The translations under genes and the position numbers were made by a program. From positions 1 through 64,000 of the forward strand of contig CALXLF010000003.1 of the NCBI GenBank assembly GCA_944389125.1: a stretch of DNA of 64,000 nt. The letters are read 5' to 3'. The notes under the pieces are model-generated. The model did no database searches. It saw only the letters and a list, made by a program, of their open reading frames with translations, and was not told the DNA's origin. Source of the DNA: an uncultured Clostridia bacterium. GTDB lineage: Bacteria; Bacillota; Clostridia; TANB77; CAG-508. Position 1 is the first letter of the stretch; every line of letters starts with the position of its first letter. Shown in pieces: positions 9,205 to 17,945 of the stretch.

Positions 9205-10643
9205 TGGCAAGAGAAGATTATGAAATGATTATAGGACTAGAAGTACATTGTGAGCTTTCTACAAAGACAAAAATATTTTGTTCATGTCCAACAGATTTTG
9301 GTGGAGAGCCTAACACACATTGTTGCCCAATTTGTATGGCTCTTCCAGGAACGCTTCCAGTTTTAAATGAAAAAGTAGTTGAATATGCTGTTAAAGCAGG
9401 ATTAGCAACAAATTGTTCAATAGCTAAAAATAGTAAAAATGATAGAAAAAATTATTTTTATCCAGATTTACCAAAAGCATATCAGATTTCTCAATATGAT
9501 TTACCACTTTGTTATGATGGATATGTAACAATAGATACTCCAGAAGGAGAAAAGAAAATAAGGTTAGAGAGAATTCATATAGAAGAAGATGCAGGAAAAT
9601 TAAATCATGATGAATATGGAAGAGGAAGCTTTGTTGATTTAAATAGAGCTGGAGTTCCTTTAATTGAAGTTGTATCTAGACCTGATTTAAGAAGCGCAGA
9701 AGAAGTTGAAAGCTATATGAGAAAATTAAAATCTATTTTTGAATATATAGAAGTTTCAGATTGTAAAATGCAAGAAGGTTCTTTAAGAGCAGATGTAAAC
9801 GTTTCAGTAAGAAAAAAAGGAACTGAAAAATTAGGAACTAGAACTGAAATGAAAAATATGAACTCTTTTAGAAGTATTGTAAGAGCTATAGATTATGAAG
9901 CTAATAGACAAATAGACTTAATTGAAGAAGGTGGAACTGTAACACAGGAAACTTTAAGATGGGATGATGTATCAGGAAAAACTTTTCCAATGAGAGATAA
10001 AGAAGATGCTCAAGATTACAGATATTTTCCAGATCCTGATTTAGCTCCAATAAGATTATCAGATGAATATGTAGAAAATATTAGAAAAAATCTTCCAGAG
10101 CTTCCAGAGAGTAGAAGAAAGAGATATTTAAAAGATTATGAACTTTCTGAAAAAGCTGCAAACTTTACTACATCATCAAAATATTATTCAAACTTATTTG
10201 AAGATGCAATCAAAGTATGTAATAATCCAAAATCTGTAAGTAATATGATAATGTCTGATATAGCTAGAATCTTAAATGAGAAAGAAGAAGAACCAGATCA
10301 AATTCCATTTACAGGTGAAGACTTAGGAGAATTAATAAAATTAATAGATGATGGAAAAATTAGTTCAGCTATAGCTAAAAAAGTTTTAGAGGAGATGTTT
10401 GAAAATCCTAAAAAACCATCTAAGATAGTTGAAGAAAAAGGATGGGTTCAGATTTCTGATGAAGGAGAAATTAAAAAGATTGTATTAGAAATTCTAGAAA
10501 ACAATCCACAATCAATAGCAGATTATAAAGCAGGAAAAGATAGAGCTTTAGGATATTTAGTTGGACAAGCAATGAAACTAACTAAAGGAAAAGCTAATCC
10601 ACAACTTCTTAACAAATTATTCTTAGAAGAGTTAAATAAATAA
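9204..10643 (+). CDS. gatB: Asp/Glu-tRNA amidotransferase subunit B
   Basis: GatB, 479 residues, the kinase and tRNA-binding subunit that activates Glu-tRNA(Gln). It opens with the family motif YEMIIGLEVHCELSTKTKIF and has the Cys pairs CSC and CCPIC of the zinc site (about 28-46). The helical and YqeY-like tail domain with the terminal ALGYLVGQAMK block is present. ATG overlaps the gatA stop, giving translational coupling. A tRNA-Gln gene is also in this window (58854), and asnS at 57330 means Asn-tRNA can be made directly. Confidence 0.97.
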   Translation: MAREDYEMIIGLEVHCELSTKTKIFCSCPTDFGGEPNTHCCPICMALPGTLPVLNEKVVEYAVKAGLATNCSIAKNSKNDRKNYFYPDLPKAYQISQYDLPLCYDGYVTIDTPEGEKKIRLERIHIEEDAGKLNHDEYGRGSFVDLNRAGVPLIEVVSRPDLRSAEEVESYMRKLKSIFEYIEVSDCKMQEGSLRADVNVSVRKKGTEKLGTRTEMKNMNSFRSIVRAIDYEANRQIDLIEEGGTVTQETLRWDDVSGKTFPMRDKEDAQDYRYFPDPDLAPIRLSDEYVENIRKNLPELPESRRKRYLKDYELSEKAANFTTSSKYYSNLFEDAIKVCNNPKSVSNMIMSDIARILNEKEEEPDQIPFTGEDLGELIKLIDDGKISSAIAKKVLEEMFENPKKPSKIVEEKGWVQISDEGEIKKIVLEILENNPQSIADYKAGKDRALGYLVGQAMKLTKGKANPQLLNKLFLEELNK

Positions 10644-10653
10644 AAGAAAAGAA

Positions 10654-10681
10654 TTGCCAAAGGGACGTTGTTCCACGGCAA
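10654..10681. repeat. REP element copy 1
   Basis: TTGCCAAAGGGACGTTGTTC plus CACGGCAA: a 28-base element with TTGCC/GGCAA ends and an internal GGGA/TTCC pairing. The following ATTTTTTG lets it act as a terminator for gatB. It is identical in its core to the copies at 11228 and 12163 and to the pair at 47451. Confidence 0.85.
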
Positions 10682-10720
10682 TTTTTTGTTCCACAACATT
10701 ATTTTTTAAAATTAGATAAC

Positions 10721-10749
10721 TTTACAAAATTATGAGAACATGTTAAAAT
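10721..10749 (+). promoter_or_regulatory. Promoter of the 10795 unit
   Basis: TTTACA, a 17-base spacer and TAAAAT. The same arrangement with nearly the same flanks is found ahead of the paralogous gene at 12285. Confidence 0.75.
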
Positions 10750-10794
10750 TAACTTCGATGCTTATTGAGTGATTTCAAGATAGGAGGAAAAAAC

Positions 10795-11175
10795 ATGGCA
10801 AAGAAATTACGGGTAAAGGTAGAAAAGGAATTTTTTGAAGATTGGCAGAATACTCCGGTTGATTGGCTTAAGGAACGTGTCTCTACAATTATTAAGGAAG
10901 AATGCTCACACGGCTATAAGCCGAAAGACATAAATCTGTCAAATAGGAGATTGCCCAGTGGCACTGATTATGTATCAGTTGAAATGAAGTTCAAAAAAGC
11001 AAAAAAAACTGCGGAATACAAGGCCGAAGTTATTGATTTGACGCCGGATTTAGCTGATCAGATTGACAGCTGGATGAACGGTGTGACCTGTGATACAGGA
11101 TACGAAGAGGTTGCCAGAACTCAACCGATAAAATGGTTGGGAAGAGCGATTGGAATTGTAATCGTAAAAGCCTAA
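10795..11175 (+). CDS. Hypothetical protein, class 2 paralogue A
   Basis: A 126-residue, soluble, basic protein that I do not recognise. It is clearly paralogous to the product at 12285: both start MxKxLRVK, share ML/F-K-K-blocks (VEMKFKKAKK vs VEIKFKKTKE) and end with SWMNGVTC, a GYEE/NYEE block and GxGIVIVK-like sequence. The ATG at 10795 is preferred to 10765 because GATAGGAGG lies ahead of it. Codon 6 is CGG, read in frame as Arg. The unit has its own promoter and terminator and sits between two REP copies. Confidence 0.78.
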   Translation: MAKKLRVKVEKEFFEDWQNTPVDWLKERVSTIIKEECSHGYKPKDINLSNRRLPSGTDYVSVEMKFKKAKKTAEYKAEVIDLTPDLADQIDSWMNGVTCDTGYEEVARTQPIKWLGRAIGIVIVKA

Positions 11176-11183
11176 GTTTTTTC

Positions 11184-11217
11184 GTCCCTGCTATTTGAAA
11201 AAGTAGCAGGGATTTTT
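11184..11217 (+). terminator. Terminator of the 10795 unit
   Basis: TCCCTGCTA and TAGCAGGGA form a stem followed by TTTTTC. Confidence 0.85.
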
Positions 11218-11225
11218 CTATGCGA

Positions 11226-11273
11226 AATTGCCAAAGGGACGTTGTTCCACGGCAATTTTTTGTTCCACAACAT
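11226..11273. repeat. REP element copy 2, left flank of RAYT
   Basis: The 28-base REP core at 11228-11255 continues with ATTTTTTGTTCCACAACA. The extended sequence reappears in reverse complement at about 12147-12192, so the transposase gene is bracketed by inverted REPs. Confidence 0.88.
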
Positions 11274-11446
11274 ATTATTAAAAAAATGGCTTTAAAAATT
11301 CATAAATTTACGATATAATAATTAATATTTATTTTCAATATAAAATGAAAATTATTTCTATAAGTATTATGTCTAAGACTAAATTCTAGTCAATTTATTC
11401 AAAATTTTATATTAAAAGAAAAACTTATAAGTAAGGAGTAATTAGT

Positions 11447-12136
11447 ATGCCGAGATATTCAAGAAATTCTGTAAAATCTAATTTCTTTCATGTGATGATT
11501 CAGGGAATTAATAAAGAGGATATATTAAAAAATGATGATGATAAAAAATATTTTATTCATATAATAAATAGATTAAAAAATCTTTGTAAAGTAAAATTTA
11601 TAGCTTATTGTATAATGGATAATCATGTGCATTTGCTTTTTGAGGTAGATGATATTTATGAATTAATTAAATTTATGCATAGATTAAATACCAAATATGC
11701 TATATATTATAATAAGAAATATAATAGAGTAGGCCACGTATTTAGAGATCGATACCGAAGTGAAGGAATATTTTCTGAACAACAATTTTATAATTGTATA
11801 AATTATATATATAATAATCCAGTAAAAGCTGGAATTTGTAAAAATGCTTCAACCTATAAGTATTCAAATTATTTTGAGAATAAAGAATATATATTAAATA
11901 ATTTTCAAAGTAATGAAGAATTTATTGATGTTAAGGAAAAAGAAAGCGATGAAGAAATTATTAATAAATATTTACAAAGAGAAAATATAAATATAAACAA
12001 TATAAAGAGAGATAAAAAATTACTTAAAACGATGGTAAAATATTTTAGAAGTAAAAACGTCTCTTATAGAAGTATGGAAAAAATTATAGGAATAAGTAGG
12101 GAAAAATTAAGAAAGATAAATAATGTTTGTGAATAA
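11447..12136 (+). mobile_element. REP-associated tyrosine transposase (RAYT) gene
   Basis: A 229-residue Y1/IS200-like transposase of the REP-associated type, which cuts single-stranded hairpin DNA. The HUH motif is visible in MDNHVHLLFE (about residues 50-60) and the catalytic Tyr helix in CINYIYNNPVKAGI (about 122-135). An extra C-terminal segment of about 90 residues with a helix-turn-helix look (SYRSMEKIIGISREKL) follows. Inverted REP copies at 11228 and 12163 flank it closely, the normal arrangement of a RAYT and its substrate. Codon use is AT-rich as in host genes, and it has CGA but no CGG codons. Confidence 0.92.
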
Positions 12137-12146
12137 AATTTAAAGA

Positions 12147-12192
12147 TGTGTGGAACAAAAAATTGCCGTGGAACAACGTCCCTTTGGCAATT
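12147..12192. repeat. REP element copy 3, right flank of RAYT
   Basis: Reverse complement of the 11226 element; core at 12163-12190. It lies 26 bases after the RAYT stop and just upstream of the promoter of the 12285 unit. Confidence 0.88.
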
Positions 12193-12208
12193 AATAAGCA
12201 AAGATAGC

Positions 12209-12237
12209 TTTACAAATTTATGTAAACGTGTTAAAAT
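12209..12237 (+). promoter_or_regulatory. Promoter of the 12285 unit
   Basis: TTTACA and TAAAAT are 17 bases apart, matching the promoter at 10721 almost base for base. Confidence 0.75.
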
Positions 12238-12284
12238 CAATATTGCAACTCGTGATAGATTCATTAGAAGGAGGAAAAACAATA

Positions 12285-12677
12285 ATGTCCAAAAATTTAC
12301 GGGTAAAGATTGGTAAGGCGTTTAAATTAGATTCGCCGAATACACTGACTGAATGGCTTGAAAAGTGTATTTCTTCCGTATTGGAAGAAGAGGGTGAGAA
12401 TCGTTTTAAACCCACATTTATCAAAGTCACAGATCAAAAGGATTATACCGATGATGAGCGGATTGTCTGGGTTGAAATTAAGTTCAAAAAAACAAAAGAG
12501 AGAATCCAGTACTATGCAAAGGTAGTAGAAGCGCCGCCAAGTCCAAAAGTGTTTTATGATACTGAAGAATGGATGAACGGCGTAACATGCGAAACTAATT
12601 ATGAAGAAATTACCAGATCTTCACCGCTTTTATGGATGGGAAGGGGAATTGGAGTTGTGATTGTAAAAGATCGCTAA
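12285..12677 (+). CDS. Hypothetical protein, class 2 paralogue B
   Basis: A 130-residue paralogue of the 10795 product, with the same N-terminal LRVK block, a central EIKFKKTKE strand and the C-terminal EEWMNGVTCETNYEEI and GIGVVIVK blocks. Function unknown. ATG at 12285 follows GAAGGAGG; the open frame back to 12228 crosses the promoter. CGG occurs at codons 6 and 59 and is read through as Arg. The two paralogues bracket the RAYT/REP element, which suggests duplication of a unit that the element then interrupted, or repeated insertion at the same place. Confidence 0.78.
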   Translation: MSKNLRVKIGKAFKLDSPNTLTEWLEKCISSVLEEEGENRFKPTFIKVTDQKDYTDDERIVWVEIKFKKTKERIQYYAKVVEAPPSPKVFYDTEEWMNGVTCETNYEEITRSSPLLWMGRGIGVVIVKDR

Positions 12678-12698
12678 AAGTATTCCCAAAAGTTTTTC

Positions 12699-12735
12699 AC
12701 CCCTGTCGCTTAACAAAGCGGCGGGGGTTTTTCTA
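12699..12735 (+). terminator. Terminator of the 12285 unit
   Basis: CCCCTGTCGCTT pairs with AAGCGGCGGGGG, followed by TTTTTC. Confidence 0.88.
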
Positions 12736-12978
12736 TCTATGAATAACTCCTTTTTTAAATCCATCAAAAAATACTCCAAAGCAAAGTGAACAAACTCCTC
12801 CTAAAAGGCCTGATTTAAATAGAGCGATGCTTGTGTGATATAAATAAATATCAGCATAAAATTTTAAGCAAATAAATAATCCAATTATTCCAATTAAAGA
12901 AACAAAAAAAGAAATTTTTTGTGTAAAAATTATTATGTCAAAAGTTTTTTTATCAAAATTTTTAATTAATTCTTTCAT
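12733..12978 (-). CDS. Small two-helix membrane protein
   Basis: An 81-residue protein that I do not recognise. Two or three hydrophobic segments are visible (about residues 15-40 and 52-70), with a charged start. ATG at 12978 follows AAGGAGGAG. It is host-type in composition, and convergent with the 12285 unit, whose terminator overlaps its end. It is divergent from the cotJ operon; a role in sporulation is possible from position only. Confidence 0.6.
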   Translation of the reverse strand: MKELIKNFDKKTFDIIIFTQKISFFVSLIGIIGLFICLKFYADIYLYHTSIALFKSGLLGGVCSLCFGVFFDGFKKGVIHR

Positions 12979-13095
12979 ATATGTACTCCTCCTTTAGCTA
13001 GAATAATAATAGCATTTGAAAATTGATATTTCAAAGGTAATTAATGGAACAATTTTTAAATGTTTACATAATATAAATTAAAGGAGGGATTTAAT

Positions 13096-13401
13096 ATGTG
13101 TAGATCTTCATGCTCAAATAATAATGATTGTCGTTGTCGTTCAAATAATTGTCAGTCAAATACAGGCTACACCAGTAGCTGTAATAGTACTGTTTATAAT
13201 ACAAATGGATTTGAAAGCTATAGTTATGCAAATGCATATGTTCCAAATCAAGTTTTAGGCACACCTTTTTCACCAATGCAAGGCTTACAAAATGGAACTA
13301 TGTTTCCAGAGTTAGTTAGACCTTATTATCCAGGTCAATCTTTAGAAGAAATGAACTATCTAAGATATGGAAGAAGAGGAGGCTGTTGTAATAATGGATA
13401 G
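13096..13401 (+). CDS. cotJA: Spore coat associated protein CotJA
   Basis: A 101-residue protein rich in Cys, Asn and Ser at the start, then the CotJA core: ANAYVPNQVLGTPFSP, GTMFPELVRPYYPGQ and a C-terminal GGCC. CotJA belongs to the spore coat of Bacillus and clostridia and is needed for CotJC assembly. AAAGGAGGG precedes the ATG. It is the first gene of cotJA-cotJB-cotJC and overlaps the cotJB start by eight bases. The cysteine-rich ends suggest disulphide cross-links in the coat. Confidence 0.88.
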   Translation: MCRSSCSNNNDCRCRSNNCQSNTGYTSSCNSTVYNTNGFESYSYANAYVPNQVLGTPFSPMQGLQNGTMFPELVRPYYPGQSLEEMNYLRYGRRGGCCNNG

Positions 13402-13654
13402 AGAAAATTGTAGAAATAGAGAAGAGCTTATGAAACAATTAATGGCATATAAATTTGCAATTAATGATATGAGCTTATTTTTAGATACTCATCCAGATGA
13501 TGAAAGAGCTTTAAAATATCATAATGAGTATGTATGTGAATTTAATAAAATAAAAGAAGAATATGAAAGAGAATATGGCCCAATAACTTTTGAAACCGAA
13601 ATGGATTCATGGAAATGGGTTTCAGATAGATGGCCTTGGGAAGTGGAGGTGTAA
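13394..13654 (+). CDS. cotJB: Spore coat protein CotJB
   Basis: An 86-residue CotJB-family protein: ELMKQLMAYKFAINDMSLFL, then DTHPDDERALKYH and the Trp-rich end WVSDRWPWEVEV are characteristic. It is thought to help place CotJC in the coat. The ATG at 13394 gives the family-length protein; an earlier ATG at 13367 is possible, but the AGGAGG at about 13376 favours 13394. Six bases separate it from cotJC. Confidence 0.88.
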   Translation: MDRENCRNREELMKQLMAYKFAINDMSLFLDTHPDDERALKYHNEYVCEFNKIKEEYEREYGPITFETEMDSWKWVSDRWPWEVEV

Positions 13655-13660
13655 GATTTT

Positions 13661-14267
13661 ATGTGGACTTATAGTAGAAATTTACAATATCCAATAAATA
13701 TTAAATGTAGAAATCCAAAACTTGCTAAAGTAATAATTAGTCAATATGGTGGACCAGATGGTGAACTTGGAGCATCATTAAGATATTTATCACAAAAATT
13801 TGGAATGCCAGAGAAAAAATCAATGGCAACTTTAAACGATATAGGTACAGAAGAATTAGCTCATCTTGAGATGGTAGGAACTTTAGTTCATCAATTGACA
13901 GATGGAGCAACTGCTGCTGAATTAGAGGCTGCTGGTATGGGTGACTATTATACTGATCATCGGTTGGGGAGTCTTCCCACAATCTGCAGCTGGTTTTCCA
14001 TTTAGTGCAGTTTCAATAGCAGTAAAAGGAGATCCAGTAGCTGATTTAACAGAAGATTTAGCAGCAGAGCAAAAAGCTAGAGCAACTTATGAGAAATTAA
14101 TTGATTTATGCAAAGATGATAAAGATGTTGTAGATGTATTAAAATATTTAAGACAAAGAGAAATAGTGCATTTTCAGAGATTCGGAGAAGCTTTAAATTG
14201 CGTACAAGAAAAATTAGCTCAAAAGAAGTTTTATATGAATGGAATGGAAAATATTTTAAATAAGTAA
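13661..14267 (+). CDS. cotJC: Spore coat Mn-catalase-like protein CotJC, +1 shift at CGG
   Basis: CotJC resembles manganese catalases and forms part of the spore coat. The 5' frame gives 100 residues ending at ...YYTDH, including the metal-binding block GTEELAHLEM. It then meets CAT-CGG-T at 13961. Reading on in that frame soon leaves the family sequence. Skipping the C continues as GWGVFPQSAAGFPFSAVSIA and on to VADLTEDLAAEQKARATYEK and REIVHFQRF, giving 201 residues of an intact family member. Last gene of the cotJ operon, with a terminator after it. Pseudogene status is unlikely because the rest is undamaged. Confidence 0.92.
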
Positions 14268-14272
14268 AGATA

Positions 14273-14310
14273 AGTCCTACTTTTTAAAAGTAGGGCTAAT
14301 TTTTTTTGAA
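14273..14310 (+). terminator. Terminator of the cotJ operon
   Basis: AGTCCTACTTTT and AAAAGTAGGGCT form a stem followed by AATTTTTTTT. Confidence 0.85.
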
Positions 14311-14581
14311 AAAAAGTCATATTTTTTAAGTTTTAGCATAAAATAAAAAGGTGAATAAAGATTTTTAGTAAAAAAATTAATAAATAATTTATAATTGTTA
14401 GGAAAAGACTAGAATACAGGCGTTTCACAAAATAGAAGTGCTTTTTGAAAATTGACCATGCTAAGAAAATAGAGTATAATATAAAGTGGGACTAAAAATA
14501 AACTAGTATCAAAATTACATATAAGTCCCATATTATTAATATATTATAATGAACAAAATGTTCATTATACGAGGAGTAAAA
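14311..14581. promoter_or_regulatory. Intergenic region with two inverted repeats before the HD gene
   Basis: This gap holds no gene. TGGGACT at 14487-14493 pairs with AGTCCCA at 14524-14530, and a 10-base perfect inverted repeat, ATAATGAACA-aaa-TGTTCATTAT, spans 14546-14568, ending about 13 bases before the ATG and adjoining the ribosome site ACGAGGAG. The second repeat could be an operator or an mRNA hairpin that controls translation. A possible -10 (TATAAT) lies at 14475-14480. Confidence 0.5.
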
Positions 14582-15109
14582 ATGGAAATTAGAATAGATG
14601 AGAATACATTTGAAAATGAAATTGAATTTAATGAAATAATTAAAGATATTATATCAAATGAAACAGTTCAAAAAATGAAAGAAATTCCACAACACTGTAA
14701 TACGAACTGTTTTGATCATTGCTATAGGGTAGCATTCTATTGCTATAAAATTTGTAAAAAGTTAAATTTAGATTATGTTTCAGCTGCAAGAGCTGGTATG
14801 TTACATGATTTATTTTTATACAATTGGAGAGACAAGTCAGTAGAGAGAAAAGGATTACATGCTTTTACTCATGGAAAAACTGCTTGTAAAAATGCATGTA
14901 AGGAATTTAATTTAAATGAAAAAGAAAAAGATATGATAATTAAACATATGTGGCCTCTTACTATTTCTTTACCAAAATCAAAGGAAGGTCTAATTCTAAC
15001 TTTTGTTGATAAATTTTGTGCCTTTAATGAAAGTATAAATCATATTTCAAATAAGAAGTTTATTAGATATGCATATTTGGCAATGTGTGTATTCTTTTTA
15101 AAAATTTAA
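14582..15109 (+). CDS. HD-domain phosphohydrolase
   Basis: A 175-residue protein with the HD-domain pattern: HCYRVAFYCYKICKKL, then AARAGMLHDLFLYNW with the HD pair, a distal H (IIKHMWPL) and a D (TFVDKFCA). Such proteins hydrolyse phosphate esters; the substrate is not evident. The start at 14582 follows GAGGAG; the ATG at 14549 lies within the palindrome. It is a single-gene unit just upstream of the spoIIG locus, ending in a strong terminator. Confidence 0.8.
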   Translation: MEIRIDENTFENEIEFNEIIKDIISNETVQKMKEIPQHCNTNCFDHCYRVAFYCYKICKKLNLDYVSAARAGMLHDLFLYNWRDKSVERKGLHAFTHGKTACKNACKEFNLNEKEKDMIIKHMWPLTISLPKSKEGLILTFVDKFCAFNESINHISNKKFIRYAYLAMCVFFLKI

Positions 15110-15136
15110 TAATTAGTTAAGTTAATAAGTATTTAA

Positions 15137-15171
15137 AAATATCCTTCAGAATTGCTGAAGGATATTTTTTT
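15137..15171 (+). terminator. Terminator of the HD gene
   Basis: ATATCCTTCAG/CTGAAGGATAT is a perfect 11-base stem followed by TTTTTT. Confidence 0.9.
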
Positions 15172-15247
15172 GTCCAAATTTTTTTCTATTGATGTTTTTT
15201 ATTAAAAAAACCAATATTTTTGTTATATATAGTAGAAAATTTTTTTA

Positions 15248-15295
15248 TTCGACAATGGATTTTGACAACTTTTAACAGTACTTTGAGCATATAAT
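15248..15295 (+). promoter_or_regulatory. spoIIG promoter with Spo0A box and 22-base spacer
   Basis: TTGACA at 15262-15267 and TATAAT at 15290-15295 are separated by exactly 22 bases, the same unusual spacing known for the Bacillus subtilis spoIIG promoter, which needs phosphorylated Spo0A. A 7-base match to the Spo0A box (TTCGACA, reverse of TGTCGAA) lies at 15248-15254, just upstream of the -35. Spo0A control is inferred from these two features. Confidence 0.82.
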
Positions 15296-15369
15296 AATTT
15301 TAAAGAATTTACAAAAAAGAAAGCTACAAACAAAAGGAAATTTATAGCTTAAAAATTGGAGGGCTTTAA

Positions 15370-16281
15370 TTGACTATATATGTTGATGTGGTTTTTATAG
15401 AAAATCTATTACTAAATTACATAATCTTATGTGCAACAGCTATTATAGGTAAAAGTAAAATACATATTTTTAAATTTTTATTAGCTAGTAGTTTTGGAAG
15501 TTTATATGCAATTTTAAATTATGTTATTAGTTTAAGTAATTTTGAAAATTTTCTACTAAAGCTTTTTATCTCTAGTTTTATGATTTTAATTTCATTTGAT
15601 AATAAAAAGATAAAAGTATTTTTTAAAAATCTTATAATGTTTTATTTAACTTCATTTACTTTTGGTGGTGCTGCTTTTATGCTTTTATTTTTTGTTAAAC
15701 CTGAAAATGTAATTTTTGAAAATGGACATTTTATTGGAACATATCCTATTAAAATTACAATTTTAGGAGGAATTTTAGGATTTTTGATAATTGCTTTAGT
15801 AACTAAATTTATAAAAGGTAGGATTTTAAATACTTTATGTGATTTAGAAATTTGCTTTAATGAAAAAGTAATTCATTTAAAGACTTTAATAGATTCTGGA
15901 AATTTGCTTAAAGAGCCTATTACAAATCAAGATGTAATAGTTGTTCAAAAATCAAGTTTAGAAGAATTAATAGATAAAAAGATTTTAAATGAGGCAATAG
16001 CAATGATAAATGGACACTTTATTGGAGATATGAGTGAAGAAATTTATAAATTAAAATTCAAGGTAATTCCATTTTCAGCACTTGGAAATGAAAATGGAGT
16101 TTTGATTGGCTTTAAGCCAGATTACATAAAAATTTATAGTGAGGAGGAGATAGTAAAAAAAGATGTTATAGTTGGAATTTATGATGGAAAGTTAAGTAAG
16201 ACAAATTTGTATACAAGTTTGGTAGGTCTTGGGTGTTTTAGAAAGGGGGGTATTAAAGATGAATATTTTACAAACGCTTAA
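15370..16281 (+). CDS. spoIIGA: Sporulation sigma-E processing protease SpoIIGA
   Basis: SpoIIGA, 303 residues, a membrane aspartic protease that cuts the pro-peptide from pro-sigma-E in response to a forespore signal. The N-terminal half has about five membrane segments, starting at [18 protein letters not shown]. The C-terminal half holds the protease signature TLIDSGN with the catalytic Asp at about residue 175. The start is TTG at 15370, preceded by GGAGGG. The 3' end overlaps sigE by 23 bases. No CGG codon is present, although its partner sigE has one. Confidence 0.95.
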   Translation: MTIYVDVVFIENLLLNYIILCATAIIGKSKIHIFKFLLASSFGSLYAILNYVISLSNFENFLLKLFISSFMILISFDNKKIKVFFKNLIMFYLTSFTFGGAAFMLLFFVKPENVIFENGHFIGTYPIKITILGGILGFLIIALVTKFIKGRILNTLCDLEICFNEKVIHLKTLIDSGNLLKEPITNQDVIVVQKSSLEELIDKKILNEAIAMINGHFIGDMSEEIYKLKFKVIPFSALGNENGVLIGFKPDYIKIYSEEEIVKKDVIVGIYDGKLSKTNLYTSLVGLGCFRKGGIKDEYFTNA

Positions 16282-16997
16282 AGAAAAGATGTTAAAATTA
16301 TGGAAAAAATTTTTTAAAAGAGACAAAGAAGCTAAATTTCCTATATTTTATATCAATGGAAGTCAAACATTACCGCCACCATTAGAACCATTGGAAGAGG
16401 AAAAAGTTTTAAGCAGGTTAGCAGATGAAAATAATGAAGATGCAAAACAGATTCTTGCACAAAGAAATCTAAGGTTAGTAGTTTATATTGCAAAAAAATT
16501 TGAAAATACAGGAATGGATTTGGAAGATTTAATTTCTGTAGGTACTATTGGTCTTATGAAAGCAATTAATACATTTAATACTGATAAAAATATAAAGCTT
16601 GCAACTTATGCTTCAAGATGTATAGAAAATGAGATATTAATGCAATTAAGAAGAACAACTAAAATTAAAAGTGAAGTTTCAATTGATGAACCTTTAAATA
16701 AAGATGGAGATGGAAATGAACTATTATTGTCAGATATTTTAGGAACTGATAATGATGTTACATCAAAAAGAATTGAAGATGAAGTAGATAGAAAGCTGCT
16801 CAGAAGTGCAATTGAAAAATTAAGTGAAAGAGAAAAAGAGATAATGGAATTAAGATTTGGAGTAGATTTAAATGGAAAAGAAAAAACTCAAAAAGAGGTT
16901 GCTGATAAATTACGGAATTTCTCAAAGTTATATTTCAAGATTAGAGAAAAAAATCATGAAAAAAATGAGAAAAGATATTTTAAGTAAAACTGGATAA
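16259..16997 (+). CDS. sigE: RNA polymerase sigma-E (pro-sigma-E), +1 shift at CGG
   Basis: Mother-cell sigma factor of early sporulation. After an N-terminal pro-sequence come [15 protein letters not shown] (region 2) and [14 protein letters not shown], and the region 4 start [16 protein letters not shown]. The frame runs 218 codons to TTA-CGG-A at 16913. Skipping the C restores the region 4.2 helix-turn-helix [17 protein letters not shown] and a stop at 16995, 245 residues in all. In the zero frame the DNA-binding helix would be lost. The ATG at 16259 follows AAAGGGGGG; an upstream ATG at 16229 lies in spoIIGA. Confidence 0.95.
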
Positions 16998-17038
16998 AAA
17001 CTATTAATTTTAAAATTTAAAAATTTGGAGGAAATGCT

Positions 17039-17930
17039 ATGGAAAAAGTAATTAATGATTGGTGTTTAAAAATTTCTTTAACATCAAAATGCAATTTTAA
17101 TTGTTTTTACTGTAATGATTTTCAAAAAAGTGTTATACAAGGAAAAAAAGAATTATCAGATAGTGAGATAAAAGACATTATAAAAGCTGCTCATGAAGCT
17201 GGAATTAATAAAATACATTGGACAGGAGGAGAACCAACAATAGCTAATTTGGTTGAATATTCAAATTATGCAAAAAATATTCGGATATACAGAGCAAAAT
17301 ATTACAACTAACGGATTTTTAATGGCTGATAAATTAGAAAAACTCGTTGAAAATGGATTAGTTAGAACCAATATTAGTTTAGATTCTTTAAATAGAGAAA
17401 AATTTAAAGAAATTACAGGAGTAGATGGATTAGAAGAAGTTATTAATACTATCGAATTAAGTTCTAATATAGTTAAACTTACAAAAATAAATGTATGTTT
17501 AATGAATAAAAACTTTGATGAAATATCTGATTTAATTGATTTTGTATCTACTCTTGGTGAAAATGTAATAATTAAATTTTTTGAATTATGGAAATTTAAT
17601 CCTGCAGATATTTATTTAGCTATGCATGTAGATTGCGATAAGATAAAAAATAAAATTTTAGAACTTGGAAATATAGAACCTTTAGATAGTATTAAAGGAA
17701 ATAATCCAAATGTAGAATATTTTTTATTAAAAGATAAAAATGTTAAATGTGGAATTGTAGCTGCTCCAACTAATTATAAATGTGGAGGACCAAGTTGCAA
17801 AAAGATTAGAGTATATACTACTGGTAGAACTTGTGAAGGAAGAAAGATAGTAACTGGAACTTATGAAGAAAAGGTAGAAGCATTTAAAGAATTAATGGAA
17901 AGAAGATCAAGTACGGTTGTTGCAAGATAA
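17039..17930 (+). CDS. MoaA-like radical SAM protein 1, +1 shift at CGG
   Basis: A 296-residue radical SAM protein. The CxxxCxxC cluster motif is KCNFNCFYC (residues 18-26 approx.), followed by the WTGGEPT block. At residue 81 the frame reaches ATT-CGG-A (17282). Skipping the C continues as GYTEQNITTNGF, which aligns residue for residue with GFTEQIMTTNGW of the adjacent paralogue, where no extra base exists. The C-terminal Cys group is less regular than in paralogue 2. No molybdenum cofactor genes are nearby, so a MoaA reaction is not claimed. RBS GGAGG precedes the ATG. Confidence 0.85.
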
Positions 17931-17945
17931 AAAAGGAGGTTTAGT

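Noticed and set aside
17253-17930. 225-residue ORF as an independent radical SAM fragment
   Set aside because: Its first residues overlap the upstream frame out of register and it lacks the cluster-binding Cys; it is the downstream part of the shifted gene from 17039.
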